This document shows, in pieces, positions 47,120 to 55,761 of a stretch of DNA of 64,000 nt (the stretch's first letter is position 1; every line of letters starts with the position of its first letter). The translations under genes were made by a program, and so were the position numbers. The notes under the pieces were generated by a model, which ran no database searches, was not told the origin of the DNA, and saw only the letters and a program-made list of their open reading frames with translations. Source of the stretch: Streptomyces sclerotialus (lineage in GTDB: Bacteria > Actinomycetota > Actinomycetes > Streptomycetales > Streptomycetaceae); the NCBI GenBank assembly GCA_000719105.1, contig JODX01000021.1, positions 62,001 through 126,000 on the forward strand. Direction: 5' to 3'.

Positions 47120-48319
47120 ATGTCGCGTACACACGGACCGGACGCCCGCGCGGCGGACGTCCTCGTCGTCGGGGGCGGGATCATCGGGCTGGTGACGGCC
47201 TGGCGGGCCGCGCAGCGCGGGCTCGCCACAACCGTGGTGGACCCGGCGCCCGGCGGCGGAGCGGCGCAGGTGGCGGCCGGGATGCTGGCCGCCGTCACGG
47301 AACTGCACTACGGCGAGGAGACCCTGCTCGGGCTCAACCTGGAGTCCGCGCGCCGCTATCCCGCCTTCGCCGCCGAGCTCGCCGAGGCGACGGGCCTCGA
47401 CCTCGGCTACCGGCAGTGCGGCACGCTCGCGGTCGCCCTCGACGCCGACGACCGCGCCCACCTGCGCGACCTGCACGCCCTGCAGCTCCGGTCGGGTCTG
47501 GAGTCGCAGTGGCTGAGCGGACGCGAGTGCCGCCGCCTCGAGCCCATGCTGGCGCCGGGCGTGCGCGGCGGGCTGCGGGTCGACGGCGACCACCAGATAG
47601 ACCCCCGGCGCCTCGCCGCGGCCCTCGTCGCCGCCTGCGAGCGCGCCGGAGTGATCTTCCACCGGGTGTGGGCCGAGGAGCTCACCGTCGTGAGGGAACG
47701 GGCCACCGGGGTGCGCACCGCCGACGGCACCGCTCTCACCGCCGGGCAGGTCGTGCTCGCCGGGGGCAGCCTCAGCGGACGGCTCGCGGGGCTCCCCGGC
47801 GACGTCCTGCCGCCCGTACGGCCCGTGAAGGGGCAGGTGGTGCGGCTGGCCGTGCCGCGGCCGTACGCACCGTTCCTGAGCCGGACCGTGCGCGCCGTGG
47901 TCCGCGGCAGCCACGTCTACCTGGTGCCGCGCGAGAACGGCGAGCTCGTCGTCGGCGCGACCAGCGAGGAGCTCGGCTGGGACACCACGGTGACCGCGGG
48001 CGGGGTGTACGAGCTGCTGCGGGACGCGCACGAGCTGGTCCCCGGGATCACCGAGCTGCCGCTCACCGAGACGCGCGCGGGACTGCGCCCCGGCTCCCCC
48101 GACAACGCGCCCCTGCTCGGCCCGACCGGTCTGGACGGCCTCGTCCTCGCGACCGGCCACTACCGCAACGGCGTGCTCCTCACCCCGGTCACCGGCGACG
48201 TCCTGGCCGATGTCCTCACCACCGGCGCGCTCCCGGACCTGGCGCGCGACTTCAGCCCCCGGCGCTTCGCCGCCGCCACCGCACGCCCGGCCACCGCACT
48301 CTCGGAGCAGCCCGCATGA
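47120..48319 (+). CDS. thiO: Glycine oxidase ThiO
   Basis: ThiO oxidises glycine to dehydroglycine (imino-acetate) for thiazole synthesis. The 399-residue flavoprotein has the N-terminal FAD motif VLVVGGGIIGLVTAWRAAQRGL, AQVAAGMLAAVTE, and the C-terminal LRPGSPDNAPLLGPTGLDGLVLATGHYRNGVLLTP substrate-site region. It is the first gene under the TPP riboswitch and overlaps thiS by 4 nt. Confidence 0.95.
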   Translation: MSRTHGPDARAADVLVVGGGIIGLVTAWRAAQRGLATTVVDPAPGGGAAQVAAGMLAAVTELHYGEETLLGLNLESARRYPAFAAELAEATGLDLGYRQCGTLAVALDADDRAHLRDLHALQLRSGLESQWLSGRECRRLEPMLAPGVRGGLRVDGDHQIDPRRLAAALVAACERAGVIFHRVWAEELTVVRERATGVRTADGTALTAGQVVLAGGSLSGRLAGLPGDVLPPVRPVKGQVVRLAVPRPYAPFLSRTVRAVVRGSHVYLVPRENGELVVGATSEELGWDTTVTAGGVYELLRDAHELVPGITELPLTETRAGLRPGSPDNAPLLGPTGLDGLVLATGHYRNGVLLTPVTGDVLADVLTTGALPDLARDFSPRRFAAATARPATALSEQPA

Positions 48320-48516
48320 ACATCCAGGTCAACGGCGAACCCCGGCGGATCGCCCCGGGCACCGCGCTGGACGCGCTGGTGAGCACCCTCACCACGGCCC
48401 CCTCCGGCGTCGCCGCCGCCCTCAACGAAACCGTCGTCCCGCGCGCGCAGTGGTCGTCCACCTCCCTCTCCGAGGGGGACCGCGTCGAAGTCCTCACCGC
48501 AGTCCAAGGAGGCTGA
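48316..48516 (+). CDS. thiS: Sulfur carrier protein ThiS
   Basis: The 66-residue ubiquitin-like protein (MNIQVNGEPRRIAPGTALDALV...) ends in the diagnostic Gly-Gly needed for adenylation and thiocarboxylate formation. It delivers sulfur for the thiazole ring. The ATG overlaps the thiO stop codon (ATGA), and thiG begins 3 nt after its end. Confidence 0.96.
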   Translation: MNIQVNGEPRRIAPGTALDALVSTLTTAPSGVAAALNETVVPRAQWSSTSLSEGDRVEVLTAVQGG

Positions 48517-49314
<798 letters not shown>

Positions 49315-49410
49315 CCGGGAGCCGTTCCGCCACCGTCGCACAACAGTCACGACTCTGCTGCATTCCGCCTCCCGCGCCCCGGGACCTACGGGCCCGACAG
49401 TGGCGGCTCG

Positions 49411-49416
49411 TACACT
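49411..49416 (+). promoter_or_regulatory. Candidate -10 for a leaderless kinase transcript
   Basis: TACACT lies 7 nt before the GTG at 49424 and no Shine-Dalgarno is present, which is the arrangement of leaderless mRNAs common in Streptomyces. A clear -35 was not found. Confidence 0.35.
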
Positions 49417-49423
49417 CACCTGC

Positions 49424-51343
49424 GTGGACACGACCCTTCAGGATCCGTTGGTCGGCCAGGTGCTCGACGGCCGTTACCGCATCGACGCGCAGATCGCGGT
49501 CGGCGGCATGGCCACGGTCTACCGGGCCGTGGACACCCGGCTCGACCGCGTCCTCGCGCTCAAGGTGATGCACCCGACCCTGGCCGCGGACGGCACGTTC
49601 GTCGAGCGGTTCATCCGCGAGGCCAAGTCGGTGGCGCGGCTGGACCACCCGAACGTGGTCGGGGTCTTCGACCAGGGCACGGACGGGCGCTACGTCTACC
49701 TCGCGATGGAGTACGTCGCCGGGTGCACCCTGCGGGACGTGCTGCGCGAGCGCGGCGCCCTCCAGCCGCGGGCCGCGCTCGACATCCTGGAGCCGGTGCT
49801 CGCCGCCCTCGGCTCCGCGCACCGCGCCGGGTTCGTACACCGGGACATGAAGCCGGAGAACGTCCTGATAGGCGACGACGGCCGGGTGAAAGTGGCCGAC
49901 TTCGGGCTCGTCCGCTCCGTGGGCACCGTCACCAGCACGACGGGCTCGGTCCTCGGCACCGTCTCCTACCTCGCCCCCGAGCAGCTGGAACACGGCACGG
50001 CGGACACCCGGGTCGACGTGTACGCGTGCGGGGTCGTCCTGTACGAGATGCTCACCGGCGCCAAACCGCACTCCGGGGACTCCCCCGCCCAGGTCCTCTA
50101 CCAGGCGCTGCACACGGACGTGCCGCCGCCGTCGGCCGCGGTGCCGGGGCTGGCGTACGAGCTGGACGAGCTGGTGGCCGCCGCGACCGCCCGCGACGCC
50201 GAGCTGCGCCCGCACGACGCGGTGGAGCTGCTCGCCCGGACGCGCCGGGCGCGGGCCGCACTGACCGACGGGCAGCTGGACGCGGTACCCCCGCAGGCGG
50301 TCTCCGCGGAGCACGGGCACCACGACAACTCCGAGGACCGCACGAGCGTCATCCCGCGCGCGCTGACGGTGCCGCAGCCCGGGCCGGTGGACGACGACCG
50401 GATGCACCGTACGAGCCGGCTGGAAGCGCCGCCCGCCGCGCCCCGGCGGCCGAGGGCGGCTCCCCGGCGCGGACTGCTCGCGCTCGTCACCGCACTGCTG
50501 CTGGTGCTCGGCGTCGGAGCGGGCGTCTGGTACATCAACGCGGGTCAGTTCACGAAGGTCCCGGCGGTGCTGGACCGGACGCAGGCCGACGCGCGGGAGC
50601 GGGTCGAGGACGCCGGGCTGACCGTCGAGATCGAGCGCGCGTACAGCGACACCATCGACCGCGGCAAGGTGGTCCGCACCGACCCGGAGCCGGGCGGGCG
50701 GATCCGGGACAACGGCACGGTGACGCTGACGATCTCCCGGGGCCCCGAGACCGTGAAGGTGCCCGACCTGGAGGGCGTCCCGCTGGGCGAGGCGAGGACC
50801 CGGCTGAAGGACGCCGGTCTGGAGCCCGGCCTGGTCACCCGCGCGTTCAGCGAGGACGTGCCGAAGGGCTCGGTGACCGCCACGAAGCCGGGGCCGGGCA
50901 CGGAGCGCCGCTCCGGCTCGGCGATCGCGCTGACCGTCAGCAAGGGTGCCCCGATCGAGGTGCCGGACGTCACGGACACCTCCGTGGAGGACGCCACCAC
51001 GGAGCTGGAGGACGCCGGCCTCAAGGTGCGGATCGCCGAGGAGCGCGTCCACTCCGAGTTCGACGAGGGCCAGGTCGCCGAGCAGTCGCCGGGCGAGGGC
51101 AAGGAGCTCGCCGAGGGCGACACGGTCACGCTGACGGTCTCCAAGGGCCCCGAGATGATCGAGGTCCCGGACGTCGTGGGCGACAGCGCCGACGAGGCCA
51201 CGGAGAAGCTCCAGGACGCGGGCTTCGAGGTGAAGGAGGACCGGGGGCTGCTCGGCTTCTTCAGCGACGAGGTCAAGGGCCAGTCGGTCGACGGCGGCGA
51301 CACGGCGCCCAAGGGGTCGACGATCACCATCAGGATCGGCTGA
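49424..51343 (+). CDS. PASTA-domain Ser/Thr protein kinase (PknB type)
   Basis: The 639-residue protein has a cytoplasmic kinase domain (about residues 15-280) with all catalytic motifs: VGGMATVYRA, ALKVMHP, HRDMKPENVLI, VADFGLV and LAPEQ. A juxtamembrane linker, one membrane helix (GLLALVTALLLVLGVGAGVWYI, about residues 350-373) and four extracellular PASTA repeats follow. PASTA kinases sense muropeptides or lipid II and regulate growth and division. The Rv2175c-like protein nearby is a plausible substrate by analogy with PknL/Rv2175c. A GTG at 49400 is an alternative start. Confidence 0.95.
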   Translation: MDTTLQDPLVGQVLDGRYRIDAQIAVGGMATVYRAVDTRLDRVLALKVMHPTLAADGTFVERFIREAKSVARLDHPNVVGVFDQGTDGRYVYLAMEYVAGCTLRDVLRERGALQPRAALDILEPVLAALGSAHRAGFVHRDMKPENVLIGDDGRVKVADFGLVRSVGTVTSTTGSVLGTVSYLAPEQLEHGTADTRVDVYACGVVLYEMLTGAKPHSGDSPAQVLYQALHTDVPPPSAAVPGLAYELDELVAAATARDAELRPHDAVELLARTRRARAALTDGQLDAVPPQAVSAEHGHHDNSEDRTSVIPRALTVPQPGPVDDDRMHRTSRLEAPPAAPRRPRAAPRRGLLALVTALLLVLGVGAGVWYINAGQFTKVPAVLDRTQADARERVEDAGLTVEIERAYSDTIDRGKVVRTDPEPGGRIRDNGTVTLTISRGPETVKVPDLEGVPLGEARTRLKDAGLEPGLVTRAFSEDVPKGSVTATKPGPGTERRSGSAIALTVSKGAPIEVPDVTDTSVEDATTELEDAGLKVRIAEERVHSEFDEGQVAEQSPGEGKELAEGDTVTLTVSKGPEMIEVPDVVGDSADEATEKLQDAGFEVKEDRGLLGFFSDEVKGQSVDGGDTAPKGSTITIRIG

Positions 51344-51388
51344 CGGGCGGGCGCGGAGCATGGTGCCCGCGCATGTCACCCTTGAAGG

Positions 51389-52258
51389 GTGAGCAGCACG
51401 TACCTTCGCAACCCCGTCGGCGGCCATGTCCCCGTGGCCGGCGGCCTGCACTCCGTCGGCCTCTCCTACGCCCGTGAGCTGAAGGCCGAGACCGTCCAGG
51501 TCTTCGTGGCCAACCCACGCGGCTGGGCCACGCCCCCGGGCAACCCGAAGCAGGACGAGGCGTTCCGCCAGGCCTGCGCGGACGAGTCGGTCCCCGCCTA
51601 TGTGCACGCCCCGTATCTGATCAACTTCGGTTCGCACACCGAGGCGACCGTGGAGCGGTCCGTCACGTCGCTGCGGCACTCGCTGCGCCGGGCCCGGGAG
51701 ATCGGCGCCCTGGGTGTGGTCGTGCACACCGGGAGCGCCACCGGCGGACGGGAGCGTTCCGTCGCGCTGGCGCAGGTCCGTGAGCACATGCTGCCGCTCC
51801 TTGACGAGCTGACCCACGACGACGACCCGTATCTGCTGCTGGAGTCGACCGCGGGCCAGGGCGCCTCCCTGTGCTCGCGCACCTGGGACTTCGGCCCGTA
51901 CTTCGAGGCGCTCGACGCCCATCCGAAGCTGGGCGTCTGCCTGGACACCTGCCACATCTTCGCCGCGGGCCACGACCTGACCGGGCCCAGCGGGATGCAC
52001 CAGACGCTCGATCTGCTGGTGGAGACCGTCGGCGAGGGCCGGCTGAAGCTGATCCACGCCAATGACTCCAAGGACGTGGCGGGCGCCCACAAGGACCGGC
52101 ACGAGAACATCGGCGCCGGCCACATCGGCGAGGACCCGTTCCGTGCGCTGATGACCCACCCCGCCACCGAGGGCGTGCCCCTGGTCATCGAGACGCCCGG
52201 CGGCCAGGCGGGGCACGCGGCGGACGTGGAGCGGCTGAAGAAACTCAGGGACGGCTGA
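51389..52258 (+). CDS. nfo: Deoxyribonuclease IV (AP endonuclease, Nfo type)
   Basis: The 289-residue TIM-barrel belongs to the endonuclease IV family, which cuts DNA 5' of abasic sites using three zinc ions. Metal-ligand motifs are visible: VVVHTGSATGG, LLLESTAGQG, GVCLDTCHIFAAGHD, HANDSKDVAGAHKDRHENIGAGHIG and LVIETPGG. The GTG start has only a weak GAAGG site. It lies 45 nt after the kinase gene. Confidence 0.95.
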   Translation: MSSTYLRNPVGGHVPVAGGLHSVGLSYARELKAETVQVFVANPRGWATPPGNPKQDEAFRQACADESVPAYVHAPYLINFGSHTEATVERSVTSLRHSLRRAREIGALGVVVHTGSATGGRERSVALAQVREHMLPLLDELTHDDDPYLLLESTAGQGASLCSRTWDFGPYFEALDAHPKLGVCLDTCHIFAAGHDLTGPSGMHQTLDLLVETVGEGRLKLIHANDSKDVAGAHKDRHENIGAGHIGEDPFRALMTHPATEGVPLVIETPGGQAGHAADVERLKKLRDG

Positions 52259-52286
52259 CGGCGGAAGGGGCGGCTTCCGGAAGGGC

Positions 52287-52946
52287 TCAGAGCCCGGGAC
52301 CGTCCCCGGCCTCCTCCTGGTAGGAGTACCGCTGCTCCTTCCAGGGGTCGCCGATGTTGTGGTACCCGCGCTCCTCCCAGAAGCCGCGGCGGTCGGCGGT
52401 CATGTACTCCACGCCGCGCACCCACTTCGGCCCTTTCCAGGCGTACAGATGGGGCACGATCAGCCGGAGCGGGAAGCCGTGCTCGGCGGTGAGCAGCTCA
52501 CCGTCCTTGTGGGTGGCGAAGATCGCGCGCTCGGACACGAAGTCCTCGAGGCGCAGGTTGGAACTGAAGCCGTACTCGGCCCAGACCATCACATGGGTGA
52601 CGCCCGGCGCGGGCGGCGCGATGTCCAGAATCGTACGGGCCGGGATGCCGCCCCACTCGGCCCCCAGCATGCTGTACTTCGTCACGCAGTGCAGATCGGC
52701 CACGACCGTGGCGTAGGGCAGGGCCGTGAACTCCTCGTGGGTCCAGGAGTGCTTCTCGCCGTCCGCGGTGGCACCGAAGACCCGGAAGTCCCAGCGCTCG
52801 GGGCGGAACTTGGGGACAGGCCCGTAGTGGGTGACCGGCCAGCCGCGCTGGAGCCGCTGGCCCGGCGGTAGCTGCTGTGCCGCGCCGTCCGAAATGCGCT
52901 CTCCAGATGTACGAGTTCCAGATTCGCGTTCCACCGGCTGACCCAT
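52287..52946 (-). CDS. Sulfite-oxidase-like molybdopterin oxidoreductase
   Basis: The 219-residue protein has the sulfite oxidase/YedY molybdopterin fold. The Mo-ligating Cys is in VADLHCVTKYSMLGAEWGGIP, and PLRLIVPHLYAWKGPKWVRGVEYM is a further family motif. It lacks the dimerisation domain and has no signal peptide, so it is a soluble cytoplasmic member. The natural substrate is unknown. The ATG at 52944-52946 is chosen because upstream codons are non-coding in character. It is divergent from bfr. Confidence 0.9.
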   Translation of the reverse strand: MGQPVERESGTRTSGERISDGAAQQLPPGQRLQRGWPVTHYGPVPKFRPERWDFRVFGATADGEKHSWTHEEFTALPYATVVADLHCVTKYSMLGAEWGGIPARTILDIAPPAPGVTHVMVWAEYGFSSNLRLEDFVSERAIFATHKDGELLTAEHGFPLRLIVPHLYAWKGPKWVRGVEYMTADRRGFWEERGYHNIGDPWKEQRYSYQEEAGDGPGL

Positions 52947-53024
52947 GACTCCATCCTGACAGACACGGAACGGTGAAGATGACCCGGGTCGCCGTGAAAT
53001 CGGACAACTCGGACTAAGCATGCC

Positions 53025-53041
53025 CTTACTTACTAAGTAAG
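53025..53041. promoter_or_regulatory. AT-rich palindrome between the sulfite-oxidase-like gene and bfr
   Basis: CTTACTTA-c-TAAGTAAG has perfect 8-bp arms around one central base, and a further CTTACT follows at 53044-53049. It lies 78 nt before the bfr start. It looks like an operator, but it does not match the DmdR/IdeR iron box, and its regulator is unknown. Confidence 0.6.
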
Positions 53042-53118
53042 CACTTACTGGACACCCCTTCACGGCGGTGCAATCATGCGGCGCATCCCGCCACTTCCAT
53101 CCGGAAGGAGCCTTTGCG

Positions 53119-53637
53119 ATGCAGGGCGACCCCGAGGTCCTCGAATTCCTCAACGAGCAGCTCACCGCCGAGCTGACCGCGATCAACCAGTACTTCCTGC
53201 ACTCGAAGCTGCAGGACCACAAGGGCTGGACGAAGCTCGCCAAGTACACGCGTGACGAGTCCTTCGACGAGATGCGCCACGCCGAGCTGCTCACCGACCG
53301 CATCCTGCTTCTGGACGGCCTGCCCAACTACCAGCGGCTCTTCCACGTCCGCGTGGGACAGACGGTGACGGAGATGTTCCAGGCCGACCGGGAGATCGAG
53401 GTGGAGGCGATCGACCGGCTGCGGCGCGGCGTCGAGGTGATGCGGAACAAGAACGACATCACGTCGGCGAACGTCTTCGAGGCGATCCTCGCCGACGAGG
53501 AGCACCACATCGACTACCTCGACACCCAGCTCGAACTGATCGAGAAGCTCGGCGAGGCGCTGTACATCTCGACGGTGATCGAGCAGTCCCAGCCCGACCC
53601 CTCAGGGCCCGGGACGCACGGCTTCCGCACGCCGTAG
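53119..53637 (+). CDS. bfr: Bacterioferritin
   Basis: Bacterioferritin stores iron as a 24-mer with haem at subunit interfaces. In this 172-residue protein the ferroxidase ligands fall exactly at the canonical numbers: Glu18, Glu51, His54, Glu94, Glu127 and His130. The haem-ligating Met is Met52. The ATG has GGAAGGAG 8 nt upstream. The gene converges tail-to-tail with bfd, with only 3 nt between the stop codons. Confidence 0.97.
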   Translation: MQGDPEVLEFLNEQLTAELTAINQYFLHSKLQDHKGWTKLAKYTRDESFDEMRHAELLTDRILLLDGLPNYQRLFHVRVGQTVTEMFQADREIEVEAIDRLRRGVEVMRNKNDITSANVFEAILADEEHHIDYLDTQLELIEKLGEALYISTVIEQSQPDPSGPGTHGFRTP

Positions 53638-53640
53638 GGG

Positions 53641-53868
53641 CTAGGCGGCTTCGGGGAGCTCCGCCGCGAGAGGGGGCTGCCCCTTGTCGATCAGCTGCCT
53701 GCGGGGGCACGCGCCGCGGCCGAGGATGGCCTGGATGCGTCTGACGCAGCCGCCGCAGTCGGTACCGGCCTTGCAGGCGGAGGCGATCTGCCGGGGAGTG
53801 CAGGCACCGGCTTCCGCGTGGCTCTTCACCTGCTCCTCGGTCACGCCGAAACAGCTGCAGACGAACAC
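53641..53868 (-). CDS. bfd: Bacterioferritin-associated ferredoxin (Bfd-like)
   Basis: Bfd donates electrons to release iron from bacterioferritin. The 75-residue [2Fe-2S] protein has the cysteine pattern VCSCFGVTEEQV...CKAGTDCGGC. I start it at the GTG (53866-53868), because GGGAGG lies 8 nt upstream and the N terminus VFVCSCFGV then matches Bfd proteins. An in-frame start at 53901 or 53934 would add residues without similarity. An iron-box-like site lies 84 nt upstream. Confidence 0.88.
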   Translation of the reverse strand: MFVCSCFGVTEEQVKSHAEAGACTPRQIASACKAGTDCGGCVRRIQAILGRGACPRRQLIDKGQPPLAAELPEAA

Positions 53869-53951
53869 GCGCTCCACCTCCCGACGGGGTTCCAGGGTCA
53901 TGCCGTACCGATGGAACCGAAGGCGACTGACCAAGGGCCCGAACTGATCGG

Positions 53952-53970
53952 TGAGGCAAACCTAACCTTA
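53952..53970 (-). promoter_or_regulatory. Iron box (DmdR/IdeR-like) upstream of bfd
   Basis: On the minus strand the 19-mer TAAGGTTAGGTTTGCCTCA matches 14 of 19 positions of the IdeR/DmdR consensus TTAGGTTAGGCTCACCTAA. This would repress bfd when iron is sufficient. Confidence 0.75.
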
Positions 53971-53998
53971 CCCGTCCCTGAGGAAGTGCAAAAGTGCA

Positions 53999-54030
53999 AA
54001 GGGGCGCGGATCGTGTGATCCGCGCCCCTT
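53999..54030. terminator. Terminator hairpin after the DAHP synthase gene
   Basis: A 14-bp stem (53999-54012 with 54017-54030) with a GTGT loop lies 34 nt past the aroG/aroH stop codon on the minus strand. It ends in a run of T on that strand (cctttgcactttt). Confidence 0.85.
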
Positions 54031-54064
54031 CGTTCCGTCCCGCACAGCCTCTGCCGGTCGGCCC

Positions 54065-55417
54065 CTACTGGTCCCGGTACATCTCCGCGACCAGGAACGC
54101 CAGGTCCAGCGACTGGCTGCGGTTCAGCCGCGGGTCGCAGGCCGTCTCGTACCGCTGGTGGAGGTCGTCGACGAAGATCTCGTCGCCGCCGCCCACGCAC
54201 TCGGTGACGTCGTCGCCGGTCAGCTCCACGTGGATGCCGCCCGGGTGGGTGCCGAGCGCCTTGTGGACCTCGAAGAAGCCCTTGACCTCGTCGAGCACGT
54301 CGTCGAAGCGGCGGGTCTTGTGCCCGGAGGCCGCCTCGAAGGTGTTGCCGTGCATCGGGTCGGTCACCCAGGCCACGGTCGCGCCCGAGGCGGTGACCTT
54401 CTCCACCAGCTCGGGCAGCTTGTCGCGGACCTTGTCGGCGCCCATCCGGACGATGAAGGTCAGCCGGCCGGGCTCGCGCTCGGGGTCCAGGCGCTCGATG
54501 TACTGCAGCGCCTCCTCGGCCGTCGTGGTCGGGCCGAGCTTGATGCCGATCGGGTTGCGGATCTTCGAGGCGAACTCGATGTGCGCGTGGTCCAGCTGCC
54601 GGGTGCGCTCACCGATCCACACCATGTGGCCGGAGACGTCGTAGAGCTGCCCGGTGCGCGAGTCCACGCGGGTCAGCGCCGACTCGTAGTCGAGCAGCAG
54701 CGCCTCGTGCGAGGAGAAGAACTCGACGGTCCTGAACTCCTCCGGGTCGGTGCCGCAGGCCCGCATGAAGTTCAGCGCGTTGTCGATCTCGCGGGCGAGC
54801 TGCTCGTAGCGCTGCCCGGACGGGGACGACTTCACGAAGTCCTGGTTCCAGGCGTGCACCTGGCGCAGGTCGGCGTAGCCGCCGGTGGTGAAGGCGCGCA
54901 CCAGGTTCAGCGTCGAGGCGGACGCGTGGTACATCCGCTTCAGCCGCTCGGGGTCCGGGACGCGCGCCTCCTCCGTGAAGTCGAAGCCGTTGACGGAGTC
55001 GCCGCGGTAGGTCGGCAGCGTCACGCCGTCACGGGTCTCGGTCGGCTTGGAGCGCGGCTTGGAGTACTGGCCCGCGATCCGGCCCACCTTCACGACCGGC
55101 ACGGAGGCCGCGTACGTGAGGACGGCGCCCATCTGGAGCAGCGTCTTCAGCTTGTTGCGGATGTGGTCGGCGGACACGGCGTCGAAGGCCTCGGCGCAGT
55201 CGCCGCCCTGGAGCAGGAACGCTTCGCCCTTGGCGACGGCTCCCATCCGGGCGCGCAGCTGGTCGCACTCGCCCGCGAAGACGAGCGGCGGATACGACTC
55301 GAGGTCCGCGATCACTGCGCGCAGAGCCTCGGGGTCGGGGTACTCGGGCTGCTGCGCCGCGGGCAGGTCTCGCCAGGTGTTGCCGACGCTCGCGCCGGTC
55401 TTAGCGTTCACGGTCAC
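54065..55417 (-). CDS. aroH: Class II DAHP synthase (first shikimate step)
   Basis: The 450-residue enzyme condenses phosphoenolpyruvate and erythrose-4-phosphate. It is the class II (plant-like) type: FAGECDQLRARM, FLLQGGDCAEAF, KVGRIAGQYSKPRSKPTE, FFSSHEALLLDYE and the C-terminal GGIHVELTGDDVTECVGG are all present. The GTG at 55415-55417 gives the Streptomyces N terminus (VTVNAKTG). It is divergent from the trp leader, placing the first and a branch-point aromatic step side by side. In mycobacteria the equivalent gene is aroG and sits in the same neighbourhood. Confidence 0.96.
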   Translation of the reverse strand: MTVNAKTGASVGNTWRDLPAAQQPEYPDPEALRAVIADLESYPPLVFAGECDQLRARMGAVAKGEAFLLQGGDCAEAFDAVSADHIRNKLKTLLQMGAVLTYAASVPVVKVGRIAGQYSKPRSKPTETRDGVTLPTYRGDSVNGFDFTEEARVPDPERLKRMYHASASTLNLVRAFTTGGYADLRQVHAWNQDFVKSSPSGQRYEQLAREIDNALNFMRACGTDPEEFRTVEFFSSHEALLLDYESALTRVDSRTGQLYDVSGHMVWIGERTRQLDHAHIEFASKIRNPIGIKLGPTTTAEEALQYIERLDPEREPGRLTFIVRMGADKVRDKLPELVEKVTASGATVAWVTDPMHGNTFEAASGHKTRRFDDVLDEVKGFFEVHKALGTHPGGIHVELTGDDVTECVGGGDEIFVDDLHQRYETACDPRLNRSQSLDLAFLVAEMYRDQ

Positions 55418-55516
55418 GACGTCAACATTACGGGGTCGTGTCGGGCGTCCAGGCAGCTGCCCATCACGTGAGACACACCGCACTCCGCCGAGCGGTGGCC
55501 GCGCGGGCCCGCGGAG

Positions 55517-55540
55517 CCGTGGTGCCGTGGTGCCGTGGTG
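55517..55540. repeat. 8-bp tandem repeat (CCGTGGTG x3)
   Basis: Three perfect head-to-tail copies lie in the divergent region between the DAHP synthase gene and the trp leader, upstream of the predicted trp promoter. Confidence 0.85.
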
Positions 55541-55585
55541 CACAGCGACCACGTGGGACGCCCGGGATGCGGTAGGGTGCGGCGC

Positions 55586-55642
55586 ATGTTCGCGCACTCG
55601 AACCAGAACTGGTGGTGGACCGCTCATCCGGCGGCCCGCTGA
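55586..55642 (+). CDS. trpL: Trp leader peptide (TrpL)
   Basis: The 18-residue open frame MFAHSNQNWWWTAHPAAR contains three consecutive Trp codons (55610-55618) and ends just before an attenuator. A -10-like TAGGGT (55573-55578) lies 7 nt upstream and there is no Shine-Dalgarno, so the leader may be translated from a leaderless mRNA. Attenuation of trpE has been reported in Streptomyces venezuelae. Confidence 0.92.
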   Translation: MFAHSNQNWWWTAHPAAR

Positions 55643-55690
55643 CTGCGCGTACTCAAGACTTCGCGAAGGCCGCCCGAGAGGCGGCCTTCG
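55630..55690 (+). promoter_or_regulatory. trp attenuator with alternative hairpins
   Basis: The terminator is an 11-bp stem (55664-55674 with 55680-55690). The competing antiterminator pairs GGCGGCC (55630-55636) with GGCCGCC (55668-55674), which shares the 5' arm of the terminator. Ribosome stalling at the Trp codons would favour the antiterminator. Confidence 0.88.
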
Positions 55691-55761
55691 GCGTTCTCCC
55701 GCCGGGAACCGGCCGCTTCTCTCCCACCGAGTCGCACCTTGGTGCACGAGAGGAACACGCC

